From: an uncultured Sphingomonas sp.
Lineage (GTDB): Bacteria; Pseudomonadota; Alphaproteobacteria; Sphingomonadales; Sphingomonadaceae
Direction: 5' to 3'
NCBI RefSeq assembly: GCF_913062585.1
Contig: NZ_CAJXWX010000006.1
Coordinates: 1-64,000 of the forward strand
Length of the DNA stretch: 64,000 nt
Part shown: piece after piece, positions 26,213 through 34,960 of the stretch
Position numbering within the stretch: position 1 is the first letter of the stretch
How the letters are laid out: each line of letters opens with the position of its first letter
Program-made: the position numbers and the translations under genes
The notes under the pieces: generated by a model
Database searches by the model: none
Told to the model about the DNA's origin: nothing
The model's input: only the letters and a program-made list of their open reading frames with translations

Positions 26213-29197
26213 TCAGAAGTTGAACCGCACGCCCGCGCGGAACACCCGCCCGAGGACGTCGTAGAGCGCCGGATTGACGAAATAGGGCGACGGCGCCGGG
26301 TCGCGATTGAACACATTGTCGACCTTGAAATAGGCGGTGACCGCCTTGGTCACGTTATAGGTGCCGCCGATGTCCAAATAGAAGGCGCCGGGGATGAAAT
26401 TATTGTCGATCGTCGGCCGGTTCGCGGTCGAGGCAGGGCAGCCCGTGGTGCACTGGATATATTGATTGCCCAGCTTGCCGTCGCTGAACCAACGCTCCTG
26501 GAGCAGCAGCGACCAGTCGTCGGTGGCATAGGTCTGCACCGCCAGCCACTTCCACTTGGGCGTCGCACCGATATTCACGCCCGCCGTGTCGTTCGGGATC
26601 GTGTTCGGCAGGCCGGTGTCGGTGATGAAGCGCCGGATATTGGTCGCCAGCGCGCGCAGCGTCAGGCTGCCGGGCAGGCCCAGCGGATTGCGCCAGCGAT
26701 AGCTCGCCTCGATGTCGAAACCGTCGGTCAGGATCGAGGCGAGGTTGAACGACTGGACATTGATGTAGTTCGGCCCGTTCGGGTTGTTCAGATTGAACAC
26801 CCCGCACGTCTCCGGCGCGATGTTGAGATAGCACAGGTTGACGATGTCCTGCGCGCCCAGGCTGGAGATCACGTCGGTGATCTTGATCTTGTAATAGTCG
26901 ACCGACAGGCTCAGGCCCGGGATCGCCTGCGAATTGGAAAAGGCGATGCCCAGCGTGGTGTTGCGCGCGATTTCCGGCGTCAGATTGACGTTGCCGATGG
27001 TGTTCTGCAGCGCCAGCACGGTGACGTTGCGGAACGGATCGAAAAAGCCCGGCAGCGTCGTGGTCACGGGCGCCGCGAACAGTTCCGACAGGTTCGGCGC
27101 ACGAACATCGCGCGAGGTCACGCCGCGAATGCGCAGGCCGTCGACCGGCAGGTCCCAGGTGCCACCGATCTTCCACGCCCAGACGGTGCCGGAGGTGCTG
27201 TAATCGGTCACGCGCACCGCGCCGTTGATGTTCGCGCGGCCACCGGCATCGGAATTGATGACGGGCAGGTCGGCCTCGATAAAGGCTTCCTTGACGCTAT
27301 AGGCGCCCGAGCCGTTCTTGTAATTGCCGGCATACCAGTTGTTGCCATCCGCCAGCAGGGCCGGATCGGCGGGATATTGCGCGTTGGCCGGGCTGTTGGC
27401 GAAGCCCGCGCCATAGGGATCGGCCCGGACGCGGTAGAATTCGTGGCGGAACTCGCCGCCAAAGGCGATCGACACCGGCCCGGCCCAGGACGAGAAGGGC
27501 GAGCCCGAGAAGTTCAGGCTGATCACATCCTGCGTCTGGCGGGTCCGCTGGTACGGCCCATATTGCGGCATGATATAGCGCAGCGCCTCCGCCGAGGGAT
27601 TGCCGCCGAAGATGTTGAGCGGCTGGCATCCATTGGCGCGGGCGGTGGCATCGGCGCACACGATCGCGCCGTTCAGCGTGGTCGCGTTGATCGCCTGGTT
27701 GAACCGGCGCGACAGCATGATGTTGCTGACATCGACATCCGTATAGTTGGTGCCGTGTTCGTAATACATGTCGTAGGACCAGTCCGACCCTGCGACGCTT
27801 TCACGCCCCTTGGCGCCCGCGACGAAGCGGAACTGGCGGCGATCGGTATAGACTTGGCTGTTGCCCAGCGCGGCGTTGCTGGTGCCATATTGGAAATTGG
27901 TGATGCCTGCCGTCGCGCACTGCGCCTTGACCAGCGCGGGAACGTAAGGATTGGCGCACTGGATGGTCAGGTTCGGGCGGTTCTGCCCGCCGACCGGCTG
28001 GTTGTTGGTCTTCACCTGGCCGATATTGATCGTCCCATAGATTTCGCCATTGGGCGCGAAGTCATAGCCGATCCGGCCATAGTTGTTGACCCGCTGGATC
28101 CTGGATTGCAGCGACCGGCCCGCATCGACATTGCCCGACAGGTCGCCGCCCTGGCAGAAGCCGGGCAGACAGCCGCGGACATTGCCCGCCGCATCGCGCG
28201 CGGGCACGCCGTTCGAGCCATATTGGAACTGGAATGGATTGCCCGACTGATCGAAGGCGATCCCCTGAAGCGGCCCGGCGGTGATGAGGCCGTATTTGGT
28301 GTAGTTGTAGGACTGGGCATAGTCGCGGAACAGATATTGCGGCGACCCGTCGTTCAGGACGTTGCGGTTGATGAGGGTCGACTGGCGGAACCAGTCGCGC
28401 CCACCCGCCAGCCCGATGCCGAAGTCACCGCCGCCGACGCCGTCTTCATGCGCATATTCGGTGCTGGCGATGACATGCACCGTGTCGTTCACCAGGCTGG
28501 TGCCGCCCGCCAGCTGGACCAGCACCTGCTGATCGTCGCCATAGGTGGTGACGCCGCTCTGGACATTGCCCTTGATCCCCTTGAACCGGGTATCGGTGAT
28601 GAAGTTGACGACACCGCCGACCGCGTCCGATCCGTAGGAGGCCGAGGCACCGCCATTCACCACATCCACCCGCTTGATGAGCAGCTGCGGGAACAGACTG
28701 ATGTCGGGCACCCCGGTGACGTTCGCGCCGACGACGCGCTGCCCGTCGAGCAGGGTCAGGGTGCGGATCGCGCCGACGCCGCGCAGCGAGAAGGAGCTGA
28801 GCCCCTGCTGCCCGCTCGACGTGCTGAAGGTATTGGTCGCGGTGCCGGTCGAGCCCTGGAGCGACGGAAGCTGGGCGATCGTGGTGAAGACGTTGGGCTG
28901 CGCATTGGCGGCGATCTGCTCCTCGCCGATCACCGTGGTCGGGGTTGGCGCGGTAAAGCCGCCGGTCGTGATGCGCGATCCGGTGACGATGACCTCGCGC
29001 GTGTTGAGATCGTCCACCTGCTCGGCGGGCGCGCCCGGCGATGGCGCCGGAGCGGACTGCGGCGTCGATCCGGGGACCGCCTGTGCCCAGGCCGGTGCCG
29101 TCATCATACCCGCCGCCAGAACGGCTAGGCTGACCGCGTTCAAGACATGACCCCGCACGCGCCGGGCGTGCATTCCCGTCCTCTCCATGATCCTCAT
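26213..29197 (-). CDS. TonB-dependent outer-membrane receptor (carbohydrate type)
   Basis: A receptor of about 994 residues with a signal peptide (LNAVSLAVLAAGMMTAPAWAQA), a Pro/Ala linker, the EVIVTGSRITTGGF motif, a plug (ALLDGQRVV-like LTLLDGQRVVGANVTG, KRVDVVNGGASASYGSDAVGGVVNFITD) and a large barrel ending GVRFNF. The start is ambiguous among ATG 29197, 29188 and 29173; all keep the signal peptide. It is the first gene of the receptor-GH43 unit. A perfect LacI-type palindrome lies 15 bases upstream of the longest start. It is similar in size and plug type to the receptor at 7844. Confidence 0.9.
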   Translation of the reverse strand: MRIMERTGMHARRVRGHVLNAVSLAVLAAGMMTAPAWAQAVPGSTPQSAPAPSPGAPAEQVDDLNTREVIVTGSRITTGGFTAPTPTTVIGEEQIAANAQPNVFTTIAQLPSLQGSTGTATNTFSTSSGQQGLSSFSLRGVGAIRTLTLLDGQRVVGANVTGVPDISLFPQLLIKRVDVVNGGASASYGSDAVGGVVNFITDTRFKGIKGNVQSGVTTYGDDQQVLVQLAGGTSLVNDTVHVIASTEYAHEDGVGGGDFGIGLAGGRDWFRQSTLINRNVLNDGSPQYLFRDYAQSYNYTKYGLITAGPLQGIAFDQSGNPFQFQYGSNGVPARDAAGNVRGCLPGFCQGGDLSGNVDAGRSLQSRIQRVNNYGRIGYDFAPNGEIYGTINIGQVKTNNQPVGGQNRPNLTIQCANPYVPALVKAQCATAGITNFQYGTSNAALGNSQVYTDRRQFRFVAGAKGRESVAGSDWSYDMYYEHGTNYTDVDVSNIMLSRRFNQAINATTLNGAIVCADATARANGCQPLNIFGGNPSAEALRYIMPQYGPYQRTRQTQDVISLNFSGSPFSSWAGPVSIAFGGEFRHEFYRVRADPYGAGFANSPANAQYPADPALLADGNNWYAGNYKNGSGAYSVKEAFIEADLPVINSDAGGRANINGAVRVTDYSTSGTVWAWKIGGTWDLPVDGLRIRGVTSRDVRAPNLSELFAAPVTTTLPGFFDPFRNVTVLALQNTIGNVNLTPEIARNTTLGIAFSNSQAIPGLSLSVDYYKIKITDVISSLGAQDIVNLCYLNIAPETCGVFNLNNPNGPNYINVQSFNLASILTDGFDIEASYRWRNPLGLPGSLTLRALATNIRRFITDTGLPNTIPNDTAGVNIGATPKWKWLAVQTYATDDWSLLLQERWFSDGKLGNQYIQCTTGCPASTANRPTIDNNFIPGAFYLDIGGTYNVTKAVTAYFKVDNVFNRDPAPSPYFVNPALYDVLGRVFRAGVRFNF

Positions 29198-29211
29198 CCC
29201 TTTTTGTTTTT

Positions 29212-29260
29212 TATCTGGTAACGTTACCAGATACCTTTCTTGTTTCCTGGCATCTGTCAA
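29212..29260 (-). promoter_or_regulatory. Receptor promoter with a perfect 22-bp LacI-type operator
   Basis: Bases 29212-29233 form a perfect palindrome (TATCTGGTAAC joined to GTTACCAGATA) with the central CG and TGGTAACGTTACCA core typical of LacI-family operators. On the minus strand a TTGACA (29255-29260) lies 18 bases before AGGTAT (29231-29236), so the operator would cover the region from -10 into the transcript start, a repressing position. The LacI-type regulator encoded at 24031 is the obvious candidate to bind it. Confidence 0.75.
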
Positions 29261-29468
29261 TGTCAGAAAATGATATGGATGTTCGGCGGTCTTGATCTGA
29301 CGCCGAAATGCCACAGCTCGGCGCACGGCCCCGGTGGCGTCGGAATTTCGCTTGCGGATCGGCTATCCGGACGGCGGCCGCGTAGGGCGCCATCCCCTAA
29401 CGCAACCTATGACGTGTAGCGGGCCGCGCGGTAGACTGGGCAGCCAAAGGATCAGGCCCGAGGAACGC

Positions 29469-29936
29469 TCAGTTCTTGGCGCAATCCGCGCAACGGCCGC
29501 GAACCTCGATCACCGGGCGTTCGGGACTGAAGCCCGCCCCCCTTGCCGCATCCCGGACCGCGCCGGTCAGGCGGTCGTCGTCGATATGCGTGGTCTGGCC
29601 GCACCGGTCGCAGACCAGGAAGATGCAGTCGTGCTGGCAATCCGGATGCGCATTGGCGACATAGGCATTGGCGCTCTCCACCCGCCGGGCCAGGTTGGCG
29701 CCGACGAACAGGTCGAGGATGCGATAGACGCTGTTCGCCGCGACCCGCCGCCCCTGCGCCTTCGACATCACATCGGCGATGTCATAGGCGGAGGCGGGCT
29801 TGTCGAACCCGGCCAGGGCATCGAACACACTGGCGCGCATCGCGGTCCATTGCTCGCCCGCGCGCTCCAGCGTCGCCTTGGCCGCGTCGGCGAGGTCGGG
29901 CCCCTGGGGCTCCTGATGGGTGTGAACATGCGCCAT
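29469..29936 (-). CDS. zur: Fur-family zinc uptake regulator Zur
   Basis: A 155-residue Fur-superfamily repressor. A His-rich start (MAHVHTHQEPQ) precedes the winged helix (DIADVMSKAQGRRVAANSVYRILDLF), and the dimerisation domain has ANAHPDCQHDCIFLVCDRCGQ and a C-terminal RCADCAKN. The two CxxC pairs form the structural zinc site usual for Zur. It is expected to repress zinc importers when zinc is plentiful. It is monocistronic and divergent from ctaA. The 270 bases between it and the receptor gene (29198-29468) contain no further gene. I saw no Zur-box palindrome next to it. Confidence 0.85.
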   Translation of the reverse strand: MAHVHTHQEPQGPDLADAAKATLERAGEQWTAMRASVFDALAGFDKPASAYDIADVMSKAQGRRVAANSVYRILDLFVGANLARRVESANAYVANAHPDCQHDCIFLVCDRCGQTTHIDDDRLTGAVRDAARGAGFSPERPVIEVRGRCADCAKN

Positions 29937-30046
29937 GACCTGGATTTAGGCGGTGGCGCACCGCCCGGCAAGGTCCGGCCGAAGGTCGGGTCGGCGGGGC
30001 AATCGGTCCACTATCGCGCGCGGGTGCGACGGCCTATGTCTCCGTC

Positions 30047-31084
30047 ATGCTGCAACCGAGCCCTGCCTTCATGATTACCGCCCGCCCCCGCAGTGTCGCC
30101 CGCTGGCTGTTCATGGTCGCCGGGCTGATCGTCGCCATGGTCGTGGTGGGCGGAATCACGCGCCTGACCAATAGCGGCCTGTCGATCACCGAGTGGAAGC
30201 CGATCACCGGCATCATCCCCCCACTCAACGAAGCGCAGTGGCAGGCCGAGTTCGCCAATTACAAGCGCATCCCCGAATATTGGACCTTCAACCGCGACAT
30301 GACGCTCGCCGGGTTCAAGGCGATCTTCTTTTGGGAATATCTCCACCGGGTGCTGGGCCGGGTGATCGGCATGGCCTTCGCCCTGCCGCTGATCTGGTTC
30401 TGGGCGCGCAAGGCGATTCCGGTCGGGTACAAGCCCCGCCTGCTCGCGCTGCTGGCGCTGGGTGGGATGCAGGGCGCGATCGGCTGGTGGATGGTCGCCT
30501 CCGGCCTGGTCGCCCGGACGGACGTCAGCCATATCCGCCTGACCGTACACCTCCTGACCGCACTGTTCATCCTGGCGGGGATCGTGTGGACCGGGCTCGA
30601 CCTGATGGCGCTGCATCGCAACCGCCTGGCCGCCCCTGCCCGGCTGACCTGGCTGGGTGCGGGCGCGGTGCTGACGCTGTTCGTCCAGTTGATGTTCGGC
30701 GCGCTGACCGCCGGGCTCGATGCGGGCTATGCCTTTTCCAGCTGGCCGCTGATGGGCGACGCCTGGTTTCCGGCGGGCGTGCCGATGATGTCGCCCGCCA
30801 TCGCCAATGTCTTCGACAATCCGGTGGTGGTGCAGTTCATCCATCGCTGGTTCGCCTTCGCCGCGGCGGGGATGCTGGTCTGGGCCGCCGCCCGCGCCAT
30901 CAAGGGCAGGACCTTGCGCGCCGGATGGCTGGTGATCGTGCTGGTTGCGGTCCAGATCGGCCTGGGCATCGCAACCCTGTTGTCGGGTGTCCAGATCGAC
31001 ATCGCCGTCTCGCACCAGGCCAATGCCGCGCTCCTGCTGATCGCCGCGACCGCCGTCGCGCACCGGCTGGGCAGCGCCGCCTAA
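30047..31084 (+). CDS. ctaA: Heme A synthase (CtaA/COX15)
   Basis: A 345-residue inner-membrane protein with eight predicted membrane segments, oxidising heme O to heme A for cytochrome c oxidase. Diagnostic parts are VVGGITRLTNSGLSITEWKPITG near the N-terminus, FFWEYLHRVLGRVIG, and the second-half heme-ligand regions QFIHRWFAF and SHQANAALLL; it is of the two-Cys-less alphaproteobacterial COX15 type. The start could be ATG 30047 or ATG 30071 (MITARPRSVARW); neither has a strong ribosome-binding site. No other cytochrome-oxidase assembly gene is adjacent. Confidence 0.93.
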   Translation: MLQPSPAFMITARPRSVARWLFMVAGLIVAMVVVGGITRLTNSGLSITEWKPITGIIPPLNEAQWQAEFANYKRIPEYWTFNRDMTLAGFKAIFFWEYLHRVLGRVIGMAFALPLIWFWARKAIPVGYKPRLLALLALGGMQGAIGWWMVASGLVARTDVSHIRLTVHLLTALFILAGIVWTGLDLMALHRNRLAAPARLTWLGAGAVLTLFVQLMFGALTAGLDAGYAFSSWPLMGDAWFPAGVPMMSPAIANVFDNPVVVQFIHRWFAFAAAGMLVWAAARAIKGRTLRAGWLVIVLVAVQIGLGIATLLSGVQIDIAVSHQANAALLLIAATAVAHRLGSAA

Positions 31085-31092
31085 AACCATAA

Positions 31093-31157
31093 GGTATTAT
31101 AATACCCGTCAGCAAAGCCCCACTTTGCTTGACATTTCGGGGGGCCTCCAGCATTGG
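31093..31157 (+). promoter_or_regulatory. Leader/promoter region of rplM-rpsI with two inverted repeats
   Basis: Three elements lie in sequence: a perfect 14-base palindrome GGTATTATAATACC (31093-31106), a 7-pair hairpin AGCAAAG-cccca-CTTTGCT (31111-31129), and TTGACA (31129-31134) with CATTGG 17 bases later (31152-31157). The last pair is the most likely promoter of the ribosomal operon, about 70 bases upstream of rplM. The hairpin may end ctaA transcription, although it has no T-run. Confidence 0.45.
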
Positions 31158-31224
31158 ACCCTCGTTCGCGCCGCCCGGTCAAAAGGGCGGCGTGTTGCAT
31201 TTCAAACCGAAAGGTCTCACGCCC

Positions 31225-31704
31225 ATGAAGGCGCTCATGAAGACCACCAAGGCGGCCAAGCCGCACGAGGTGGAGAAGAAGTGGCATATCGTCGACGCCG
31301 ACGGCCTGGTTGTCGGCCGCGCCGCCACCATCATCGCGAACATCCTGCGCGGCAAGCACAAGCCGTCCTTCACCCCGCACGTCGATTGCGGTGACAATGT
31401 CATCGTCATCAACGCGGACAAGGTGCGCTTCACCGGCAACAAGCTGGGCCAGAAGGTGTATTACAAGCACACCGGTTATGCCGGTGGTATCAAGGGCATC
31501 ACCGCCGCCAAGGTCCTGGAAGGCCGCTTCCCCGAGCGCGTCCTGGAAAAGGCCGTCGAGCGTATGATCCCGCGCGGTCCGCTGGGCCGTCAGCAGATGC
31601 GCAACCTGCGCATCTTCGCCGGCACCGAGCATCCGCACGCCGCTCAGAACCCCGAAGTCCTCGACATCGCGTCGATGAACCGCAAGAACAAGGTGGGCGC
31701 ATAA
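31225..31704 (+). CDS. rplM: 50S ribosomal protein L13
   Basis: Ribosomal large-subunit protein L13, about 155-159 residues. Family motifs are [82 protein letters not shown] and the ending [20 protein letters not shown] 31225 ([13 protein letters not shown]) has GAAAGG upstream. ATG 31237 (MKTTKAAKP) would match the usual family start better. It is the first gene of the conserved rplM-rpsI pair and overlaps rpsI by one base (TAATG). Confidence 0.97.
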   Translation: MKALMKTTKAAKPHEVEKKWHIVDADGLVVGRAATIIANILRGKHKPSFTPHVDCGDNVIVINADKVRFTGNKLGQKVYYKHTGYAGGIKGITAAKVLEGRFPERVLEKAVERMIPRGPLGRQQMRNLRIFAGTEHPHAAQNPEVLDIASMNRKNKVGA

Positions 31705-32243
31705 TGTCCGATAACCGCCAGTCGCTCGCCGATCTCGGCGCCACGCTGAACCAGGCCGCTGCCGCTCCGGCGCAGGCCCCCGTCGCCGGTGAAGCGCCTG
31801 CCGCTCCCGTCGAGCGCGTCAGCACCACCCCGCTGCGCCAGCAGGAACTGGACAAGTTCGGCCGCGCCTATGCGACCGGCCGTCGTAAGGACGCCGTCGC
31901 TCGCGTCTGGCTGAAGCCGGGTTCGGGCAAGATCACGATCAACGGTCGTGACCAGGAAGTCTATTTCGCGCGTCCGACGCTGCGTCTCGTCATCAACCAG
32001 GTGTTCGGCATCACCGAGCGCGAAGGTCAGTATGACGTGATCTGCACCGTCAAGGGCGGCGGTCTGTCGGGCCAGGCCGGTGCGGTCAAGCATGGCATCA
32101 GCCAGGCGCTGACCAAGTACGAGCCGATCCTGCGCGCGCCGGTCAAGGCCGCTGGCTTCCTGACCCGCGACAGCCGCGCCGTCGAGCGTAAGAAGTATGG
32201 CCGCGCCAAGGCGCGTCGCAGCTTCCAGTTCTCGAAGCGCTAA
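31704..32243 (+). CDS. rpsI: 30S ribosomal protein S9
   Basis: Ribosomal protein S9, 179 residues. The conserved part begins at about residue 54 ([23 protein letters not shown]) and ends in the P-site-reaching tail [17 protein letters not shown]. The first 50 or so residues form an Ala/Pro/Gln-rich extension ([22 protein letters not shown]) that most bacterial S9 proteins lack but related alphaproteobacteria have. The ATG shares one base with the rplM stop. Two hairpins and a terminator follow. Confidence 0.97.
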   Translation: MSDNRQSLADLGATLNQAAAAPAQAPVAGEAPAAPVERVSTTPLRQQELDKFGRAYATGRRKDAVARVWLKPGSGKITINGRDQEVYFARPTLRLVINQVFGITEREGQYDVICTVKGGGLSGQAGAVKHGISQALTKYEPILRAPVKAAGFLTRDSRAVERKKYGRAKARRSFQFSKR

Positions 32244-32254
32244 GATGCGGGCCG

Positions 32255-32280
32255 CCGTGGATTGCAACCGCAATCCACGG
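32255..32280 (+). other. Perfect 11-bp hairpin in the rpsI 3' region
   Basis: CCGTGGATTGC pairs perfectly with GCAATCCACGG across an AACC tetraloop, 11 bases after the rpsI stop. There is no T-run, so it is not an intrinsic terminator; it could protect the transcript 3' end after termination at the next hairpin (32352-32381). Confidence 0.55.
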
Positions 32281-32351
32281 ACGTGCCACGGCGGGCGGCA
32301 GGAACGGCAACGCCGTTCATGTCCGACGGCATGGCATTTGGCCTTATACGA

Positions 32352-32381
32352 AAGGGCGATCCGGCAACGGGTCGCCCTTTT
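32352..32381 (+). terminator. Intrinsic terminator of rplM-rpsI
   Basis: AAGGGCGATCC pairs with GGGTCGCCCTT (one T-G pair) around GGCAAC, ending in TTTT. It lies about 110 bases after rpsI and just before the convergent small membrane-protein gene, which could use the same structure in reverse because of the A-rich left side. Confidence 0.7.
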
Positions 32382-32392
32382 GCCGTTCCGGG

Positions 32393-32569
32393 TCAGTGCG
32401 GCGGTCGCGCTTTCACCAAGGCGGTGACCGAGATCGCACAGGCGAGCACCGCCAGCCCGAAACCGCCAAGCGCGGCCCATATCCCGACCTGCACCCCGTC
32501 CAGATAGCTGCCGATCACGAACCCGATCAGCGGCAGAATGATGAGGGCCAGGCATCCCAATATGACCAT
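32393..32569 (-). CDS. Small two-helix membrane protein
   Basis: A 58-residue hypothetical protein made of two hydrophobic segments (LGCLALIILPLIGFVIGSYL and AALGGFGLAVLACAISVTALV) and a short basic tail (KARPPH). ATG 32569 (MVILGC) is chosen because upstream in-frame sequence is not membrane-like. The ribosome-binding site is weak. It is not similar to a family I recognise. Confidence 0.5.
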   Translation of the reverse strand: MVILGCLALIILPLIGFVIGSYLDGVQVGIWAALGGFGLAVLACAISVTALVKARPPH

Positions 32570-32655
32570 GGGGCGGCAACGTCGGCCTGACGTTCCGGTT
32601 CCCTCCCTGGCCAAGGGCGTTTCAACCCAGTCGAAAATCATTCTATGAGCCCGGC

Positions 32656-33546
32656 ATGACCAACATGCTCTGGATACCCGCCACCGTTGCGGCCGCGACC
32701 TTTCAAGTCGGTCGCAATGCCCTGCAACGCGGGGTCATGTCCTCCTCGGGGCCCTGGGGTGCCACGCTGGTCCGGTTCCTGTTCGGCCTGCCCTTCTCGA
32801 TCGTCTTCGTGACCGTCGCGCATCAATTCGTGCCGAGTGCGAACCTGCACTGGGGCGGTGGTTTCTGGCTGTCGGCCGTGGTCGGTGCGGCGGCCCAGGT
32901 GCTGGCGACCGCCGCCCTGCTGGACGCCATGCGGCGATCGGGCTTCGCGGTCGGCACCGCGCTTCAGCAAAGTTCGCTGCCGTTGGCGGCGCTGCTGGGG
33001 CTGATCGTCTATCACGACCGGATCAGCCCGGTCGCCTGGATCGGTGTCGTCGTCACCACGATCGGCCTGGTCGCCCTGTCCTGGCCCGCGCCCGAGCAGC
33101 GTCGTGCCTCGCTGATCGGTGCGGCGATGGGACTGGCCTCCGGGCTTTTCTTCGGCTTTTCGCTCAATGCCTTCCGCCATGCCGCCCTCGCGCTCGAACC
33201 AGCGCATCCCGTCTTCGCGGCGCTCGTCTGCGTCGCGGTGGTGCAGGCAATGCAGACCGTGGCGCTGGGGGCCATCCTGGCCTGGCGGGATCCGGCCACG
33301 CTGGCGGAGGTCCTGCGCCGCTGGCGGCCCTCGCTGGGGGCGGGACTGTGCGGCGCCTGTGCGTCGGCGGGATGGTTCGTCGCGCTCGCCCTGTCGCCCG
33401 CCGCGCCGGTGCGCGCGCTGGGCATCATCGAAGCCCCGATCGCCGCCTTGGCCGGGCACCGGCTGTTCCGCGAGGCGATCGGCGCGCGGCAGATCCTGTC
33501 CGGCATCGCCATCGTGGGGGGCGTGCTCCTGACCACCCTGTTCTGA
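32656..33546 (+). CDS. EamA/DMT-superfamily permease
   Basis: A 296-residue inner-membrane protein with about ten hydrophobic segments in two repeats, as in drug/metabolite transporters. Features include RFLFGLPFSIVFVTV, VVGAAAQVLATAALLDAMRRSGFAVGTALQQSSLPLAALLGLIVYHDRISP (end of the first EamA repeat) and LSPAAPVRALGIIEAPIAALAGHRLFREAIGARQILSG (end of the second). The substrate is unknown; family members export amino acids, sugars or drugs. It begins 86 bases from the divergent small membrane protein. Confidence 0.85.
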   Translation: MTNMLWIPATVAAATFQVGRNALQRGVMSSSGPWGATLVRFLFGLPFSIVFVTVAHQFVPSANLHWGGGFWLSAVVGAAAQVLATAALLDAMRRSGFAVGTALQQSSLPLAALLGLIVYHDRISPVAWIGVVVTTIGLVALSWPAPEQRRASLIGAAMGLASGLFFGFSLNAFRHAALALEPAHPVFAALVCVAVVQAMQTVALGAILAWRDPATLAEVLRRWRPSLGAGLCGACASAGWFVALALSPAAPVRALGIIEAPIAALAGHRLFREAIGARQILSGIAIVGGVLLTTLF

Positions 33547-33640
33547 CGAGGCCCCTTCCCTCACGCCGATGTCACCATCACTCCATCGCCCGACCATATA
33601 GCCGGCATCATGATCCGGCATCATCTTTTGGGGCAGGACA

Positions 33641-34120
33641 GTGCAGGGCGTAATCGTGACAGCGTTGCTGGCCAGTGCGCCTATATTCGCCAGCCCGACC
33701 CAGCATGTCGTTGCGACCGGCAAAACCCGTGTCGTATCAGGTCCGGTGCAAGTGGACATCCGCACACGCCTGGCCACGGCGGCGGAAAACGCCCCCTCCC
33801 GCGCCACCCGATGCAGCGGCGGCCGGACCGCCTGTTCGCTGGTCGACTCCCTGTCGATCAGCGTGGATGGCAAGCCGGTCGAGATACCCGACCGCGCGGT
33901 CGTCCTGCTGTCCGACGTGGCGAGCGCCCGCCTCACGCGCCTGACGCCGAACCGCTTCGCGTTGATCCTGACCGGCGGCGATGCAGCCGCCAGCTATGAG
34001 GTCCGGCTCTTCTTCGACCGCCACATGATCCGACGGATGGAGATATGGCAGGGCGAGATGAAGATGATGGAACAGGCCATCGACTTTCACGACATCGCCG
34101 AAGAGGCGCCGAATTCATAG
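33641..34120 (+). CDS. Hypothetical exported protein
   Basis: A 159-residue protein of unknown family starting at GTG 33641 behind GGGGCAGGA. The N-terminus (GVIVTALLASAPIFASP) resembles a signal peptide. It has two cysteines (TRCSGGRTACSLVDS), suggesting a disulfide in the periplasm, and a predicted beta-rich middle (LSISVDGKPVEIPDRAVVLLSDVASARL). It is followed 39 bases later by another exported protein of unknown function and may form a pair with it. Confidence 0.6.
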   Translation: MQGVIVTALLASAPIFASPTQHVVATGKTRVVSGPVQVDIRTRLATAAENAPSRATRCSGGRTACSLVDSLSISVDGKPVEIPDRAVVLLSDVASARLTRLTPNRFALILTGGDAAASYEVRLFFDRHMIRRMEIWQGEMKMMEQAIDFHDIAEEAPNS

Positions 34121-34159
34121 CCTCGGTCGGCGCCGCGACCTTCAGGAGGGGAATCGAGA

Positions 34160-34960
34160 ATGAAGAGGATGCGTCGCTTCTACCATCTGGGTCCTGCGTG
34201 GCTGGTCGCCGCATCGGCATCCGCCACCGCCGCCGCTCCGGCGCCGGTCGACCTCTCCGGCCCCTTCGGCCTGCCCGCTGGCTGGCAGCTGGTCGGCGCG
34301 CAAGGCCCCGGTGTCGAGGATGCAGGCGGCAACCCCGCTCCCGGCGCGCTCCACCTGTGCATCACCCGCGACGGCGGCAAGACCTGCCGGCCCGCGCTCG
34401 ACGATATTCTGACGACACCGGGCGAGCGGAAGAGCGATTTCGATACGCCGCATTATCTCATCGACGCACGGATCATCCGGCCCAGGCCGGACCGCCCGCT
34501 GCTCTGGGTACAGGCCGGCAGCATCTATAGCGGTGACGGAGACCAGATCATCGGCCGCATGGCGCTGGCCTATGATCGGGCCGGCGATCGCTTCGTTCCG
34601 GTCTTTCGCCAGCGGACCGGCCACAACAATAATCAGGAGGTCCGCTATATCGACAAGGGGCCGTTGCGCGGCGCGATCCTGTCCGCCGTGCCGACCAGCG
34701 ATGCCCCTTTCGGCTTCTGGATCACCGTGAACCGGATGGGGTCCAATGGCCGCTATGCATCCATACTGCGCTATCGCAGCGGGACGCATTATGGCGATGG
34801 CAATTCCCTGGCCGTCATCGACTCCGAAATGCCGGAGACGCTGCGCCGCCTGAAGCTGTGGCGTCCGGGTCGGCCGCTACCGCTGCCGGATGGTCCCTGC
34901 CCCAAGCCCCGGCTCGTCCAGCGCGTTCTCTGGTGCACGCCGCCGGGCGCGCCGAGCTAA
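34160..34960 (+). CDS. Hypothetical exported protein
   Basis: A 266-residue protein with a signal-peptide-like start (MKRMRRFYHLGPAWLVAASASATAAAPA) after AGGAGGGG. The mature part is beta-rich and contains four cysteines (LCITRDGGKTC near residue 70-79, and GPCPKP, LWCTPPG near the end), fitting two disulfides in an exported protein. No family is recognised. Its end overlaps the end of convergent modC by four bases. Confidence 0.65.
   Translation: MKRMRRFYHLGPAWLVAASASATAAAPAPVDLSGPFGLPAGWQLVGAQGPGVEDAGGNPAPGALHLCITRDGGKTCRPALDDILTTPGERKSDFDTPHYLIDARIIRPRPDRPLLWVQAGSIYSGDGDQIIGRMALAYDRAGDRFVPVFRQRTGHNNNQEVRYIDKGPLRGAILSAVPTSDAPFGFWITVNRMGSNGRYASILRYRSGTHYGDGNSLAVIDSEMPETLRRLKLWRPGRPLPLPDGPCPKPRLVQRVLWCTPPGAPS

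Noticed and set aside
26174..29128. A 984-codon open frame on the + strand across the third receptor gene
   Set aside because: It is antisense to a receptor with clear signal peptide, plug and barrel motifs; its product is a low-complexity Arg/Asp/Ala/Val string with no family motif. Long antisense frames are expected at this GC content.
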